Shown piece by piece: positions 18,572-26,842 of a DNA stretch of 40,764 nt. The stretch comes from Verrucomicrobiia bacterium (GTDB lineage Bacteria > Verrucomicrobiota > Verrucomicrobiia > Limisphaerales > JAJOIW01), in contig JAUIAG010000012.1 in NCBI GenBank assembly GCA_030425355.1, positions 1 through 40,764 of the forward strand, read 5' to 3'. The notes below the pieces were generated by a model, which saw nothing but the letters and a program-made list of their open reading frames with translations, did not search any database and was not told the origin of the DNA. Position 1 is the stretch's first letter. The number at the start of each line of letters is the position of its first letter. Made by a program: the position numbers and the translations under genes.

Positions 18572-20284
18572 TTACGGTGATGCCGGAAGAAACGCTGAAA
18601 GAATCCTGAGCCAGTTCTCCGACAGTCGGAGTGTCGACTTCAGTTTTCCATCCGCGACAGTATGCATGGAAACACCTGCCGAGCTTATATTCAGGCTGTC
18701 GAGCTTCTCATTCAAACTTTCATGGCCTTGTAGTGCGCCTCTGAGAAGCTTCAATCCATCGGCCCGGAAACTCAGTATGGTATTGGATTCGAAGGGGAGG
18801 GAGGCGTCGGGCCCGGTTCCCTTGTGCAGTTCCTCGAGCCCGGTGTTCATCGTATACAGCAGATGTCCGTCATCCACGGCAATTTCATAGTAAATTTCAT
18901 CACCGCCGTACATGGTTGTCATCATTTCCCGCTGCACCGGAAGCTGGAATAACGGGCTGTCCATATTGATTTTCATGCTGATGGACTGTGCTTCAAGAGC
19001 CGGACGGTCCCCGCTGCGCGGTACACTTTTTTCCTTTATGGAAACGGATTTAAAGAATTTGTCCTCACCGGCCATAGCTGAAAAGCCCGGGGACTGATAG
19101 TAATCCATGAAGGCTTTCATTGTCTCTTCTGCTGGCCTTTCAAAATCATAAGCCATACCGAATTTCATTCCCTTCTGCATGTCGATAAAGCCTGCCGCAT
19201 TGTAATCAAGGAATCCGGCGATCATGTCCATCAAGTGCTTCATGTCCTCCTCGGACATTTCAAGACCCTGAGCCTTCATGGAAATGTCCATGAACCTGGC
19301 GACAGTCGGAAGGAACTCAGCGGGGAAGCTGACGCGGGCCGCGAAATACCCACTGCGCCCGGGTGGGAGGTACTGCATCAACTGATCCACGGATCCTTCT
19401 GGCGCGGCAAAGCATTGAGCCGTTTCAGAGCCTTCAAGCGGGCTCCACTGAAAGCGGTTGACCAGATCCTGCCCATCGCTTCCAAGCCCAAGCTGCATGG
19501 CCTCCAGATCACCAACCACATTGTGGAGAATATCAAAATAGATGCCCATGATTCCGGCCATGTCTACGGGATTGAAGGGAACCGGCGTCGGGGCCTGTGC
19601 CTCTCTGTTGTTCTGTTCGCCGCCCATGGCCTCGAAAGTCTGCATCATCATCTTCCTCGAGAAGCCAAGCAGTTGCTGTAGGGACGACCGAAGGGTTTCC
19701 GTCATCTGCAGTCCAATGATGACCGTTTCATCCGGTGACGTGAAGACGTCCATCACAGATGCCGGCTTCCATGCCTTTTCCGCAGCCTGCATCGAGTCCG
19801 TTAGCGGGGTGAAGGAGGCGAGGAAAACCCCGTAACCGTCGATTTGGCGGATGGAACTCTCTTCGTTGGCCGGCAGCAGCAGGCTTTCATCGGTCAGGGA
19901 CTCCCTGAAGTCCTCCATACTCTTCACCGGAAGCCTGAGTGAAATCGAAGGGCTGGCGCCAAAACGCTCGAACCACAGTGCCACATCCCACGGCTTTGTG
20001 CGGTCGATCAAAGAGGGATCCGTGATTCCGAGTCCGTTGTATATGGTGCTGAAAAGGGCCTTTGAGGCGTCTTCCGAGAATGGGGTGACGACCTTGTCAA
20101 TCCATGACTCAAGGGATTCAAGGCTGCGGACGGAAACCCGCACAGCCGGCGTTGCCTGCTGCGCTTCGGCTTTCGGCACCGGGATCACGAGGAGTACAGT
20201 TGCGAGCATTCCGGCCATTCCAGGCAATAATGAAAGGGGTGAAGCAAGTTTCTGAGAACGGGAGGGAAGTAAGGACCTGATCAT
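18572..20284 (-). CDS. Secreted hypothetical protein (570 aa)
   Basis: Long ORF with signal peptide ending '...VPKAEA/QQ'. No domain I can name confidently. Confidence 0.75.
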   Translation of the reverse strand: MIRSLLPSRSQKLASPLSLLPGMAGMLATVLLVIPVPKAEAQQATPAVRVSVRSLESLESWIDKVVTPFSEDASKALFSTIYNGLGITDPSLIDRTKPWDVALWFERFGASPSISLRLPVKSMEDFRESLTDESLLLPANEESSIRQIDGYGVFLASFTPLTDSMQAAEKAWKPASVMDVFTSPDETVIIGLQMTETLRSSLQQLLGFSRKMMMQTFEAMGGEQNNREAQAPTPVPFNPVDMAGIMGIYFDILHNVVGDLEAMQLGLGSDGQDLVNRFQWSPLEGSETAQCFAAPEGSVDQLMQYLPPGRSGYFAARVSFPAEFLPTVARFMDISMKAQGLEMSEEDMKHLMDMIAGFLDYNAAGFIDMQKGMKFGMAYDFERPAEETMKAFMDYYQSPGFSAMAGEDKFFKSVSIKEKSVPRSGDRPALEAQSISMKINMDSPLFQLPVQREMMTTMYGGDEIYYEIAVDDGHLLYTMNTGLEELHKGTGPDASLPFESNTILSFRADGLKLLRGALQGHESLNEKLDSLNISSAGVSMHTVADGKLKSTLRLSENWLRILSAFLPASP

Positions 20285-20497
20285 GTCGATAATTTATCCG
20301 CGAATCGGATTGCCGGCCATGAGAAACTTCACCGGCCTGCCGGTTCACAACGTCGGTGATTCCGCCGGAAAGCCCGGCGATTCGGTTTGCTGAATGGATG
20401 ATGATGAAGCTAGACTGGCCCGGCCCTGAATAACGGGCTGGCGATGTTTGAGTCCATAATGGCGTCGTGCAGCCCGAATCGAATCACTCACGGGGCT

Positions 20498-20779
20498 ATG
20501 CAGAAACTCATGCTGACGGGTCAGGAAAAAAAAGGTCTTCGGGCGCGTGCCCGATCAATGGAAGCTCGCGTCAAACTCGGAAAAGGCGGACTCTCAACCG
20601 CCTTTCTGGATGAGCTGGAAAGAGTCGTGCAGCACGACGAGCTGGTCAAGGTGCGTTTCGTCGACTTCAAGGAGGAGAAAAAACAGATGGCACAGACCAT
20701 GGCGGACCATCTCGGTGCCGAACTGATTCAGATTGTCGGAAACACCGCCGTTATTTTCCGCCGTCGGAAAAGCCAGTGA
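20498..20779 (+). CDS. yhbY: YhbY-family CRM-domain RNA-binding protein
   Basis: 'LTGQEKKGLRARARSMEARVKLGKGGLSTAFLDELERVVQHDELVKVRFVDFKEEKKQMAQTMADHLGAELIQIVGNTAVIFRR' is a typical CRM/YhbY pattern. The ORF opens at 20444; start taken at 20498 (or 20510). Confidence 0.9.
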   Translation: MQKLMLTGQEKKGLRARARSMEARVKLGKGGLSTAFLDELERVVQHDELVKVRFVDFKEEKKQMAQTMADHLGAELIQIVGNTAVIFRRRKSQ

Positions 20780-20890
20780 GGGAGGGATCGACGGTTTCCC
20801 GACTCCCGGTTGCGGTAGTTTGTCAGCGTGCCCCGGGCAGAGGAACCGAGATGTTCCATTCCCAACCACCGACCTGCCCGGTGCGTGATT

Positions 20891-21259
20891 TTATTTGTCC
20901 TCGGGAGAAGTCTCTTCGCTTCCGCTCTCATCGGTGGCGGGTTCCCCTGAGATCATAAAGGGCTCGGAAGGATTCCCGGATTTATCCATTTCCTGCTCAG
21001 GGGCCGGGGCGGATTCAGTCGCTGTTTCAGATTCTTCCTGTGTAACAGTTTCGTTTTCCGGTTTTGCGGCGGACACCTCATCCTGGCCGGCAGTGCACAG
21101 CGCGCACCGACCCTCGGTCATCCATGTCGAGGCATATCCAACTCCGGCAATCAATCCAAGTGAGATGGCAAATCCGACAACGAATTGAAGCGGCGCGAGA
21201 AGGACGTTGATCCAACCTGATTTCCTGGAGTCTGTGTCTGGTTTCATAGAGTCCATCAT
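20891..21259 (-). CDS. Small single-TM protein with acidic low-complexity tail
   Basis: TM segment 'FVVGFAISLGLIAGVGYASTWM', then 'CALCTAG' and an E/P/S-rich C-terminus. Confidence 0.6.
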   Translation of the reverse strand: MMDSMKPDTDSRKSGWINVLLAPLQFVVGFAISLGLIAGVGYASTWMTEGRCALCTAGQDEVSAAKPENETVTQEESETATESAPAPEQEMDKSGNPSEPFMISGEPATDESGSEETSPEDK

Positions 21260-21317
21260 AAAGTCCTGGAGGCCGATTGGAAAGGTCCGTTATCTCAAAA
21301 ATAGGGGAGGAGGGAGA

Positions 21318-21392
21318 TGGTGCGCGATACTGGATTTGAACCAGTGACCCCCACCGTGTCAAGGTGGTGCTCTACCACTGAGCTAACCGCGC
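21318..21392 (-). tRNA. tRNA-Val (anticodon GAC), CCA encoded
   Basis: The minus strand reads GCGCGGTTAGCTCAGTGGTAGAGCACCACCTTGACACGGTGGGGGTCACTGGTTCAAATCCAGTATCGCGCACCA. The acceptor, D, anticodon and T arms pair and GGTTCAAATCC is present. Confidence 0.96.
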
Positions 21393-21459
21393 ATATTGGA
21401 CGGAAATAATGATTTCATCGAATGATCAGAGCAAGCAAAAATCGTCGGCAATTTCATCC

Positions 21460-21542
21460 GCCTTTTCAGGGCGTTCGTAATGAGGTTGACGAATTTCCCA
21501 GGGCGATGCCCCGGGCTGCCATAATCCGCGCCTTCGGCGCTG
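21460..21542 (+). repeat. Triple-hairpin repeat element, copy 1
   Basis: CCTTTTCAGGGCG...CCCAGGGCgatGCCCCGGG (21497-21515)...GCGCCttcGGCGC (21528-21540). Confidence 0.8.
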
Positions 21543-21699
21543 GTGAAAGATACCCGAAGTCCGCCTTTTTGGCTGGGCGATGACTTCCGGCTCCGGGGTA
21601 CTATATCGGTAAGGCAGTAACCTTTTTTTATCGATATGTCACGCAAGTATCGTGTGACGGTTTTTATGGCTTTATCGCAGCGTGCCCGGATTTTCACAT

Positions 21700-21788
21700 C
21701 TGAAACGCCCCGAAGGGGCAATTCACGGCAGCCCAGGGCAACGCCCTGGGAAATGGTAACAACCCAAAAGATAAGCCCTGAAGGGGCG
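21700..21788 (-). repeat. Triple-hairpin repeat element, copy 2 (inverted)
   Basis: GCCCCgaaGGGGC (21707-21719), CCCAGGGCaacGCCCTGGG (21732-21750), GCCCTGAAGGGGC at its end. It differs from copy 4 at one position over 89 nt. Confidence 0.9.
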
Positions 21789-21850
21789 ATCGAATCCGGC
21801 CATACAGGATGAGTTTATTGAAAGGCCAGGGACTGTGGCATGGTTTTAGT

Positions 21851-21934
21851 CGCCCTTTCAGGGCTATGATAATGGGGTTGACGATATTCCCAGGGCGTTG
21901 CCCTGGGCTGCCATGATCCGCGCCGTTGGCGCTG
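21851..21934 (+). repeat. Triple-hairpin repeat element, copy 3
   Basis: CGCCCTTTCAGGGCT, CCCAGGGCgttGCCCTGGG (21889-21907), GCGCCgttGGCGC (21920-21932). Confidence 0.88.
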
Positions 21935-22117
21935 TTGGAGAATACCTGGCGGCCGGCCCACAGGGTCGTGAGGGCACGCCCGCGTCTCCATCCCATCGTC
22001 GGCAGCCGGAGTTTTGCTTAGGTAAGAGGATGACATGTTATTACCGATATATCCCGAAGGCATGGTCTGTCGTTTTTCAGGCGTCGTTGCGGGGTGCCTT
22101 TGCCCTTGTTTTCACAA

Positions 22118-22206
22118 CTGAAACGCCCCGAAGGGGCAATTCACGGCAGCCCAGGGCAACGCCCTGGGAAATGGTAAGAACCCAAAAGATAAGCCCTGAA
22201 GGGGCG
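22118..22206 (-). repeat. Triple-hairpin repeat element, copy 4 (inverted)
   Basis: CTGAAACGCCCCGAAGGGGCAATTCACGGCAGCCCAGGGCAACGCCCTGGGAAATGGTAAGAACCCAAAAGATAAGCCCTGAAGGGGCG, 88/89 identical to copy 2. Confidence 0.9.
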
Positions 22207-22229
22207 ACACAATGCTTTTAGCTTCCTGG

Positions 22230-23858
22230 TCACGGGCTGCCGGCTTCTGAAAGAATCCTGAACAGTCGAAGATAAACAAGGGCGGGGGACTCTATGGCCT
22301 CGAACCTATGATCGGCCCGGATGGCATCCATCCGGGTGTCGTCATAAGCCAGGGCGAGGTAATCAGCCCCGCAGGCCGCCAGCTCATCCGGGCCAGCTAC
22401 AGGGTTTCCTCCAAACCATGGGCGATCCAGATACCAGGCCAGGTAAAGACCGGCTCTTCCCCGGGGCAGTCTCGCATTCCCGACCACGGCACCGCCGGAT
22501 GATGCCCCGGCACGATCCTCCAGATCCCGAACAACTCCCGCCGCCTTACGCGCCACGGTAAACGCGGAAACTTCGAGGGGTGGCAAAACGATCCATCGCG
22601 CCAGCGCGGGCAAAAGCAGCCCGCCGGCTAAAATGATCACAGTCAGTCTGACCCGGTTGCGCCTTGCCCAGTCGAAACGCGCCAATTCAAAAGTCGAAGC
22701 CGCCAGAAGAGGTGCTATGGCATAGAAATACCGCTGTTCGGAGGGCGGGAGCAAGGTGGGCAGATAGACAGCCACATTGACAGCTGTGAATATGGCTATG
22801 GTGCATCCGCGCTGGACTGATGGGGGAATCCAGTGTCGGCGTGGTTTGCGAAGCACGGTTCTGAGGCTGGCGATGGACAGGGCGATGGCGGGGATGGCGA
22901 AGAGGTAGAGGGAGGTGAGGATGACGCTGGCGGGCAGGAAGTTATTGAGGATGATGGAGATTTGATGGCCCATGAGTTCAGGGGACTGCAGAGGGTTCCA
23001 GAACTGGTGAGGCTGGAGGCTGGGGTCTTCCCAGCTGGTGATGCGTCCCGGTTCGGGCGGGGCGATATTGAACCCCTGGGGGTAGCGCTGCACATCGCCT
23101 GGCCCGACAGTGGCATGGACAATTCGGGCACTGGTGGAGAAGGTGGGTTTCTGGTAGTGGAAGGAGAGAATAGCGACCCAGAGGAGGACCGGGATGATCC
23201 ACGCGGCAAGCAGGGCAGGGAGAACGTGGATGGCAAGGATCTTTCTGACAGGAAAGAGCAGTTTCCAGCTGACAACTGTGGCAGCCATCAGAACGACGGT
23301 GACGGGGAGGGCGACACTTTTGGTGAGATATGCCAGTGCCAGCCAGAGCCCGAGGCAGGCGGCATCTGATCGCCTGAAGGTCCATTTCCGGTCGATGAGG
23401 TGGCGGACAATCTGCAGGTAGATTCCGGCGAGCATGAGGTCCGGTGTGATATTTTCCACGGACCACAGCAGGCAGCAGGCGAGGAGGCTCCAGTCGATAA
23501 GTTTCCGGAGATTCGCATGCAGGGTGGTTTGAAAGAGAAAGCTGCGGGATGATTCCAGAAAGAAAACCGCTGAAAGAGTCATCATCAGTCTGGCAGCCAT
23601 CTGGCCGGGGATTCCGGCAGCCATTGGGGGAAGCAGCAGCCAGCTGAAGAGGGGGCCCCAGTAGCCGGTTATTGCCAGTTGCCACTGACCATCGAGCAGG
23701 TGGCGGGCAACCTGGATGTAGGCAATTCCGTCGGGGTTGATGGCATCGCGGAAATACCCGGCTGCTCCGCCCAGCAGGATTATCTGTATCCACCGGCGGC
23801 GAAAAAGTCCAATCAAGCTCTTGATGGCCAGAGCTGTGGCATCAGGAGTATTTGTCAT
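22230..23858 (-). CDS. Multi-pass membrane glycosyltransferase-like protein (GT39/PMT/ArnT-like)
   Basis: Many hydrophobic segments and an N-terminal 'RDAINPDGIAYIQVARHLLDGQWQLAITGYWGPLFSWLLLPPMA' with early acidic residues, as in GT-C enzymes. Start taken at MTNTPDATA rather than 24104, which would overlap purH. Confidence 0.75.
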   Translation of the reverse strand: MTNTPDATALAIKSLIGLFRRRWIQIILLGGAAGYFRDAINPDGIAYIQVARHLLDGQWQLAITGYWGPLFSWLLLPPMAAGIPGQMAARLMMTLSAVFFLESSRSFLFQTTLHANLRKLIDWSLLACCLLWSVENITPDLMLAGIYLQIVRHLIDRKWTFRRSDAACLGLWLALAYLTKSVALPVTVVLMAATVVSWKLLFPVRKILAIHVLPALLAAWIIPVLLWVAILSFHYQKPTFSTSARIVHATVGPGDVQRYPQGFNIAPPEPGRITSWEDPSLQPHQFWNPLQSPELMGHQISIILNNFLPASVILTSLYLFAIPAIALSIASLRTVLRKPRRHWIPPSVQRGCTIAIFTAVNVAVYLPTLLPPSEQRYFYAIAPLLAASTFELARFDWARRNRVRLTVIILAGGLLLPALARWIVLPPLEVSAFTVARKAAGVVRDLEDRAGASSGGAVVGNARLPRGRAGLYLAWYLDRPWFGGNPVAGPDELAACGADYLALAYDDTRMDAIRADHRFEAIESPALVYLRLFRILSEAGSP

Positions 23859-23907
23859 TTGCGGATTGACGGTTTGATGCGATTCGGTTGTCAATAAACC
23901 CACGAAT

Positions 23908-25455
23908 ATGTCAACGATCAGACGAGCATTGATTTCAGTCAGTGACAAGAGTGGGCTGGTGCCATTTGTCCAGGGCCTTGTGGATTGCGGAATTGAGATC
24001 CTGTCCACGGGCGGCACCTGCCGGACTCTGAGTGAAGCCGGACTGCCGGTCAAGGAGATCAGCGACTTTACCGGTTTTCCGGAGATGCTTGATGGTCGAG
24101 TCAAGACACTGCATCCCCGGGTTCACGCGGGGCTGCTTTATATTCGGGGTGAAGCCTCGCATGAGAAGGCCATGAAGGAGCATGATCTGCAGCCCATCGA
24201 TCTGGTGGTGGTCAATCTCTACCCGTTTGAAGAGACGGTGGCCCGTGAAGGGGTGAGCTTTGAGGACGCCATTGAGAATATCGACATCGGCGGTCCATCC
24301 ATGCTGCGCAGTGCCGCCAAGAATCATGCCAGTGTCACCGTGATCACTGATCCTTCGGACTATGAGAGTATCCTCAAGGAAATACGGATAAATGGAGGCA
24401 CCAGTGTTGAAACCCGCCAGGTTCTGGCCCTGAAAGTATTTCAGCGGACGTCGGCCTATGACGCCGCCATCTCCGCCTACCTTTCAACTGCCATCAAACC
24501 CGGGGGCGATGTTCCCGGCCGTCTGCAAATCAGCCTTCCGCTTACTCAGTCGCTTCGATACGGGGAGAATCCTGCACAGAAGGCCGGACTTTACGGGGAT
24601 TTCAACCGTCATTTCCGCCAGCTTCACGGGAAGGCTCTCTCTTACAACAACATCCTCGACCTCACCGCAGCCGCTGAGCTGATCACTGAGTTCCGGGACG
24701 CCGATCCGACACTCGCCATCCTCAAGCACACCAACCCATGCGGTGTGGGGCGGGGCCCCAACCTGGCCAGAGCGTGGGAAAATGCCTTTGAAACCGACAA
24801 ACTCGCTCCATTCGGCGGCATTATTGCCGTAAACCGCCCTATGGACCGGGACTGCGCCCAGCAGATTGCCTCAATCTTCAGTGAGGTGATCATCGCTCCG
24901 TCATTTGAGCCTGGAGCCCTCGAAGTCCTGACCGCGCGCAAAAACCTCCGTCTCATCGAGATGCCGGGAGGCCTGCACACGACTGATGAATGGCGGATAC
25001 GGTCAGTGGGATACAACTGCCTTCTCATGCAGGAACGGGACGCAGCACACTTTGACCGCAGTCAGTGGAAGGTGGTCACAAGCCGACAGCCAACCGATGG
25101 GGAGTGGGCGGCCATGGAATTCGGGCAGAGAGTCTGCAAACACGTCAAATCCAATGCGATTGTCTATGTGAACGCCGAACGCACTCTCGGCATCGGTGCC
25201 GGACAGATGAGCCGGGTGGATGCATCGCGCATCGCGGTGAGGAAGGCTTCCGAGGCCGGCCTCAGCCTTGAGGGAGCCGTGGTATGTTCCGACGCCTTCT
25301 TCCCCTTTGCCGACGGCCTCGTCGCTGCCGCCGAGAGTGGAGCCCGCGCCGCCATCCAGCCCGGTGGATCGGTGAGGGACGAGGAAGTCATAGCCGCAGC
25401 CGATAAAGCCGGCCTGGCCATGGTCTTTACCGGAAACCGGCATTTCCGACATTGA
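23908..25455 (+). CDS. purH: Bifunctional AICAR transformylase/IMP cyclohydrolase
   Basis: '[37 protein letters not shown]', '[15 protein letters not shown]', '[15 protein letters not shown]', 'KHTNPCGVG', and '[37 protein letters not shown]'. Confidence 0.98.
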   Translation: MSTIRRALISVSDKSGLVPFVQGLVDCGIEILSTGGTCRTLSEAGLPVKEISDFTGFPEMLDGRVKTLHPRVHAGLLYIRGEASHEKAMKEHDLQPIDLVVVNLYPFEETVAREGVSFEDAIENIDIGGPSMLRSAAKNHASVTVITDPSDYESILKEIRINGGTSVETRQVLALKVFQRTSAYDAAISAYLSTAIKPGGDVPGRLQISLPLTQSLRYGENPAQKAGLYGDFNRHFRQLHGKALSYNNILDLTAAAELITEFRDADPTLAILKHTNPCGVGRGPNLARAWENAFETDKLAPFGGIIAVNRPMDRDCAQQIASIFSEVIIAPSFEPGALEVLTARKNLRLIEMPGGLHTTDEWRIRSVGYNCLLMQERDAAHFDRSQWKVVTSRQPTDGEWAAMEFGQRVCKHVKSNAIVYVNAERTLGIGAGQMSRVDASRIAVRKASEAGLSLEGAVVCSDAFFPFADGLVAAAESGARAAIQPGGSVRDEEVIAAADKAGLAMVFTGNRHFRH

Positions 25456-25583
25456 TCCACTTTTTCTCCAATGACTGTCGAAGCGTGCGTCAAATCAATC
25501 CGGTGCGATTCAGTATCCGTGCCTGTGGCCCCCACGACCCCACGCTGGAATAGATATCAATGACTGTCCTGTGAACTCCGACT

Positions 25584-26741
25584 ATGCCTCCACTGCCACC
25601 TGAAGACAAACCGGTCCTGATCGTTTCCCCTTATTACCCGCCCGAAAAGGGTGGCCTTGCCGATCATACATACTGGCTCGCCATGAATTTGAAGGATCAC
25701 TTCAAGGTCAGGGTGCTCACCAGCAAGGGACAGGATGAGTCTGACGATTTTCAGGTTTTTCCGGCGGTCTATGACTGGCATGATGTGGACGAGCTTTTTA
25801 GCCAGGTCCTGTATCTGAGCAAGAAATGCCGGGTTTTGTGGCAGTATGTTCCACACATGTACGGGCGGGGGGGCGTCAACCGCGCCATTCCTCAAGTGGT
25901 GGAAATGCTCGCAGAGGCCAAGGTGCGTCAGATGATGATCGCCCACGAGATTTTTTCCCCCATGGGATGGGTGCCCAACCGGGCCTTCTACGCAGTGTCC
26001 CAGCGCAATCAGTGGAAGAAGATGACCCGGTATATGGAACGCATCGGTGTCTCAACCCAGGCATGGATTGATCATCGCAGGGGAATGAACAGATTTAATC
26101 AGGATGCGTACGAATTTTGTCCATCTCCATCCAATATTCCATTCAATGAGGTTGGAACCAGACATCGTGATGAGTGGAAGGTTGATCATGGCCTTACACC
26201 AGAGACCCGTATAATTGGTTTTTTTGGAGGAACGGGTGCCGGACAGCTGTTCAGCTGGGTCGTCGATGCGTGGATTGACGCTCAGGACAACAGCTTTGAG
26301 GTGGCTCTGGTTTGCATTGGGCCCGAACAGGAATACAAGCCTGATTCAAGCCTCGCTCCATTTTATCATTCTCTTGGATATCTGACTGCTGATGAGGTCT
26401 CCCGAGCACTTCAGGCCGTGGACATCATTGCTCTGCCATTTGAATCTGGCGTCAGCGAAAAGCGTACATCCTTTATGGCTGCCCTGCAGCACGGCTGTGC
26501 GGTGGTTACCAGCTTCGGTGAGTGCAGCTCAGACCAGCTACGCGCCTCGGAAGCCTTTGTAGCCACCGATGCCGGGGATCGGGACGCATTTATTCAGGCC
26601 GTCAATGATCTTCTTGTGGATAATGACCGCCGGGAACAATTGACCGCGAAAGCCAAATCCTTTTATGCCGATAACTTCTCGTGGGAAATAGTGGCCCGCA
26701 AAATAGAGTCGTGGATCAGGAATCCGCGACTGATAAATTAA
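25584..26741 (+). CDS. Glycosyltransferase (GT4-like)
   Basis: 'VLIVSPYYPPEKGGLADHTYWLAMNL' at the N-terminus, with C-terminal 'DIIALPFESGVSEKRTSFMAALQHGCAVVTSFGE'. Confidence 0.88.
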   Translation: MPPLPPEDKPVLIVSPYYPPEKGGLADHTYWLAMNLKDHFKVRVLTSKGQDESDDFQVFPAVYDWHDVDELFSQVLYLSKKCRVLWQYVPHMYGRGGVNRAIPQVVEMLAEAKVRQMMIAHEIFSPMGWVPNRAFYAVSQRNQWKKMTRYMERIGVSTQAWIDHRRGMNRFNQDAYEFCPSPSNIPFNEVGTRHRDEWKVDHGLTPETRIIGFFGGTGAGQLFSWVVDAWIDAQDNSFEVALVCIGPEQEYKPDSSLAPFYHSLGYLTADEVSRALQAVDIIALPFESGVSEKRTSFMAALQHGCAVVTSFGECSSDQLRASEAFVATDAGDRDAFIQAVNDLLVDNDRREQLTAKAKSFYADNFSWEIVARKIESWIRNPRLIN

Positions 26742-26842
26742 GGGCCGCCAAAATTCATGCCGCCTACGGTCATCGAAACACGGCAGTCATTGGATGACAT
26801 CTGTCAAACAACGCGACTCGTGGACCACGGACATAATTCTGA

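Noticed and set aside
21460-22206. Possible CRISPR array in the repetitive intergenic region
   Set aside because: Only four units, alternating orientation, about 390-420-bp periodicity, palindromic hairpins, and no cas genes.
21318-22206. tRNA-Val as the attachment site of an integrated element
   Set aside because: No integrase, no duplicated tRNA 3' end seen in the window, and the repeats lie on the 5' side of the tRNA.
21383-22221. ORFs 21383-21721(-), 21694-21996(-), 21815-22063(-), 21898-22221(+) with 'PGQRPGNIVNPI' and 'RGNSRQPRATPWEM' motifs
   Set aside because: They translate the triple-hairpin repeats. The similarity among them comes from the DNA repeat, not a protein family.
22833-23369. 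178-aa acidic Gly-rich ORF on the + strand
   Set aside because: Antisense shadow of the membrane glycosyltransferase gene. Composition reflects the complement of hydrophobic codons.
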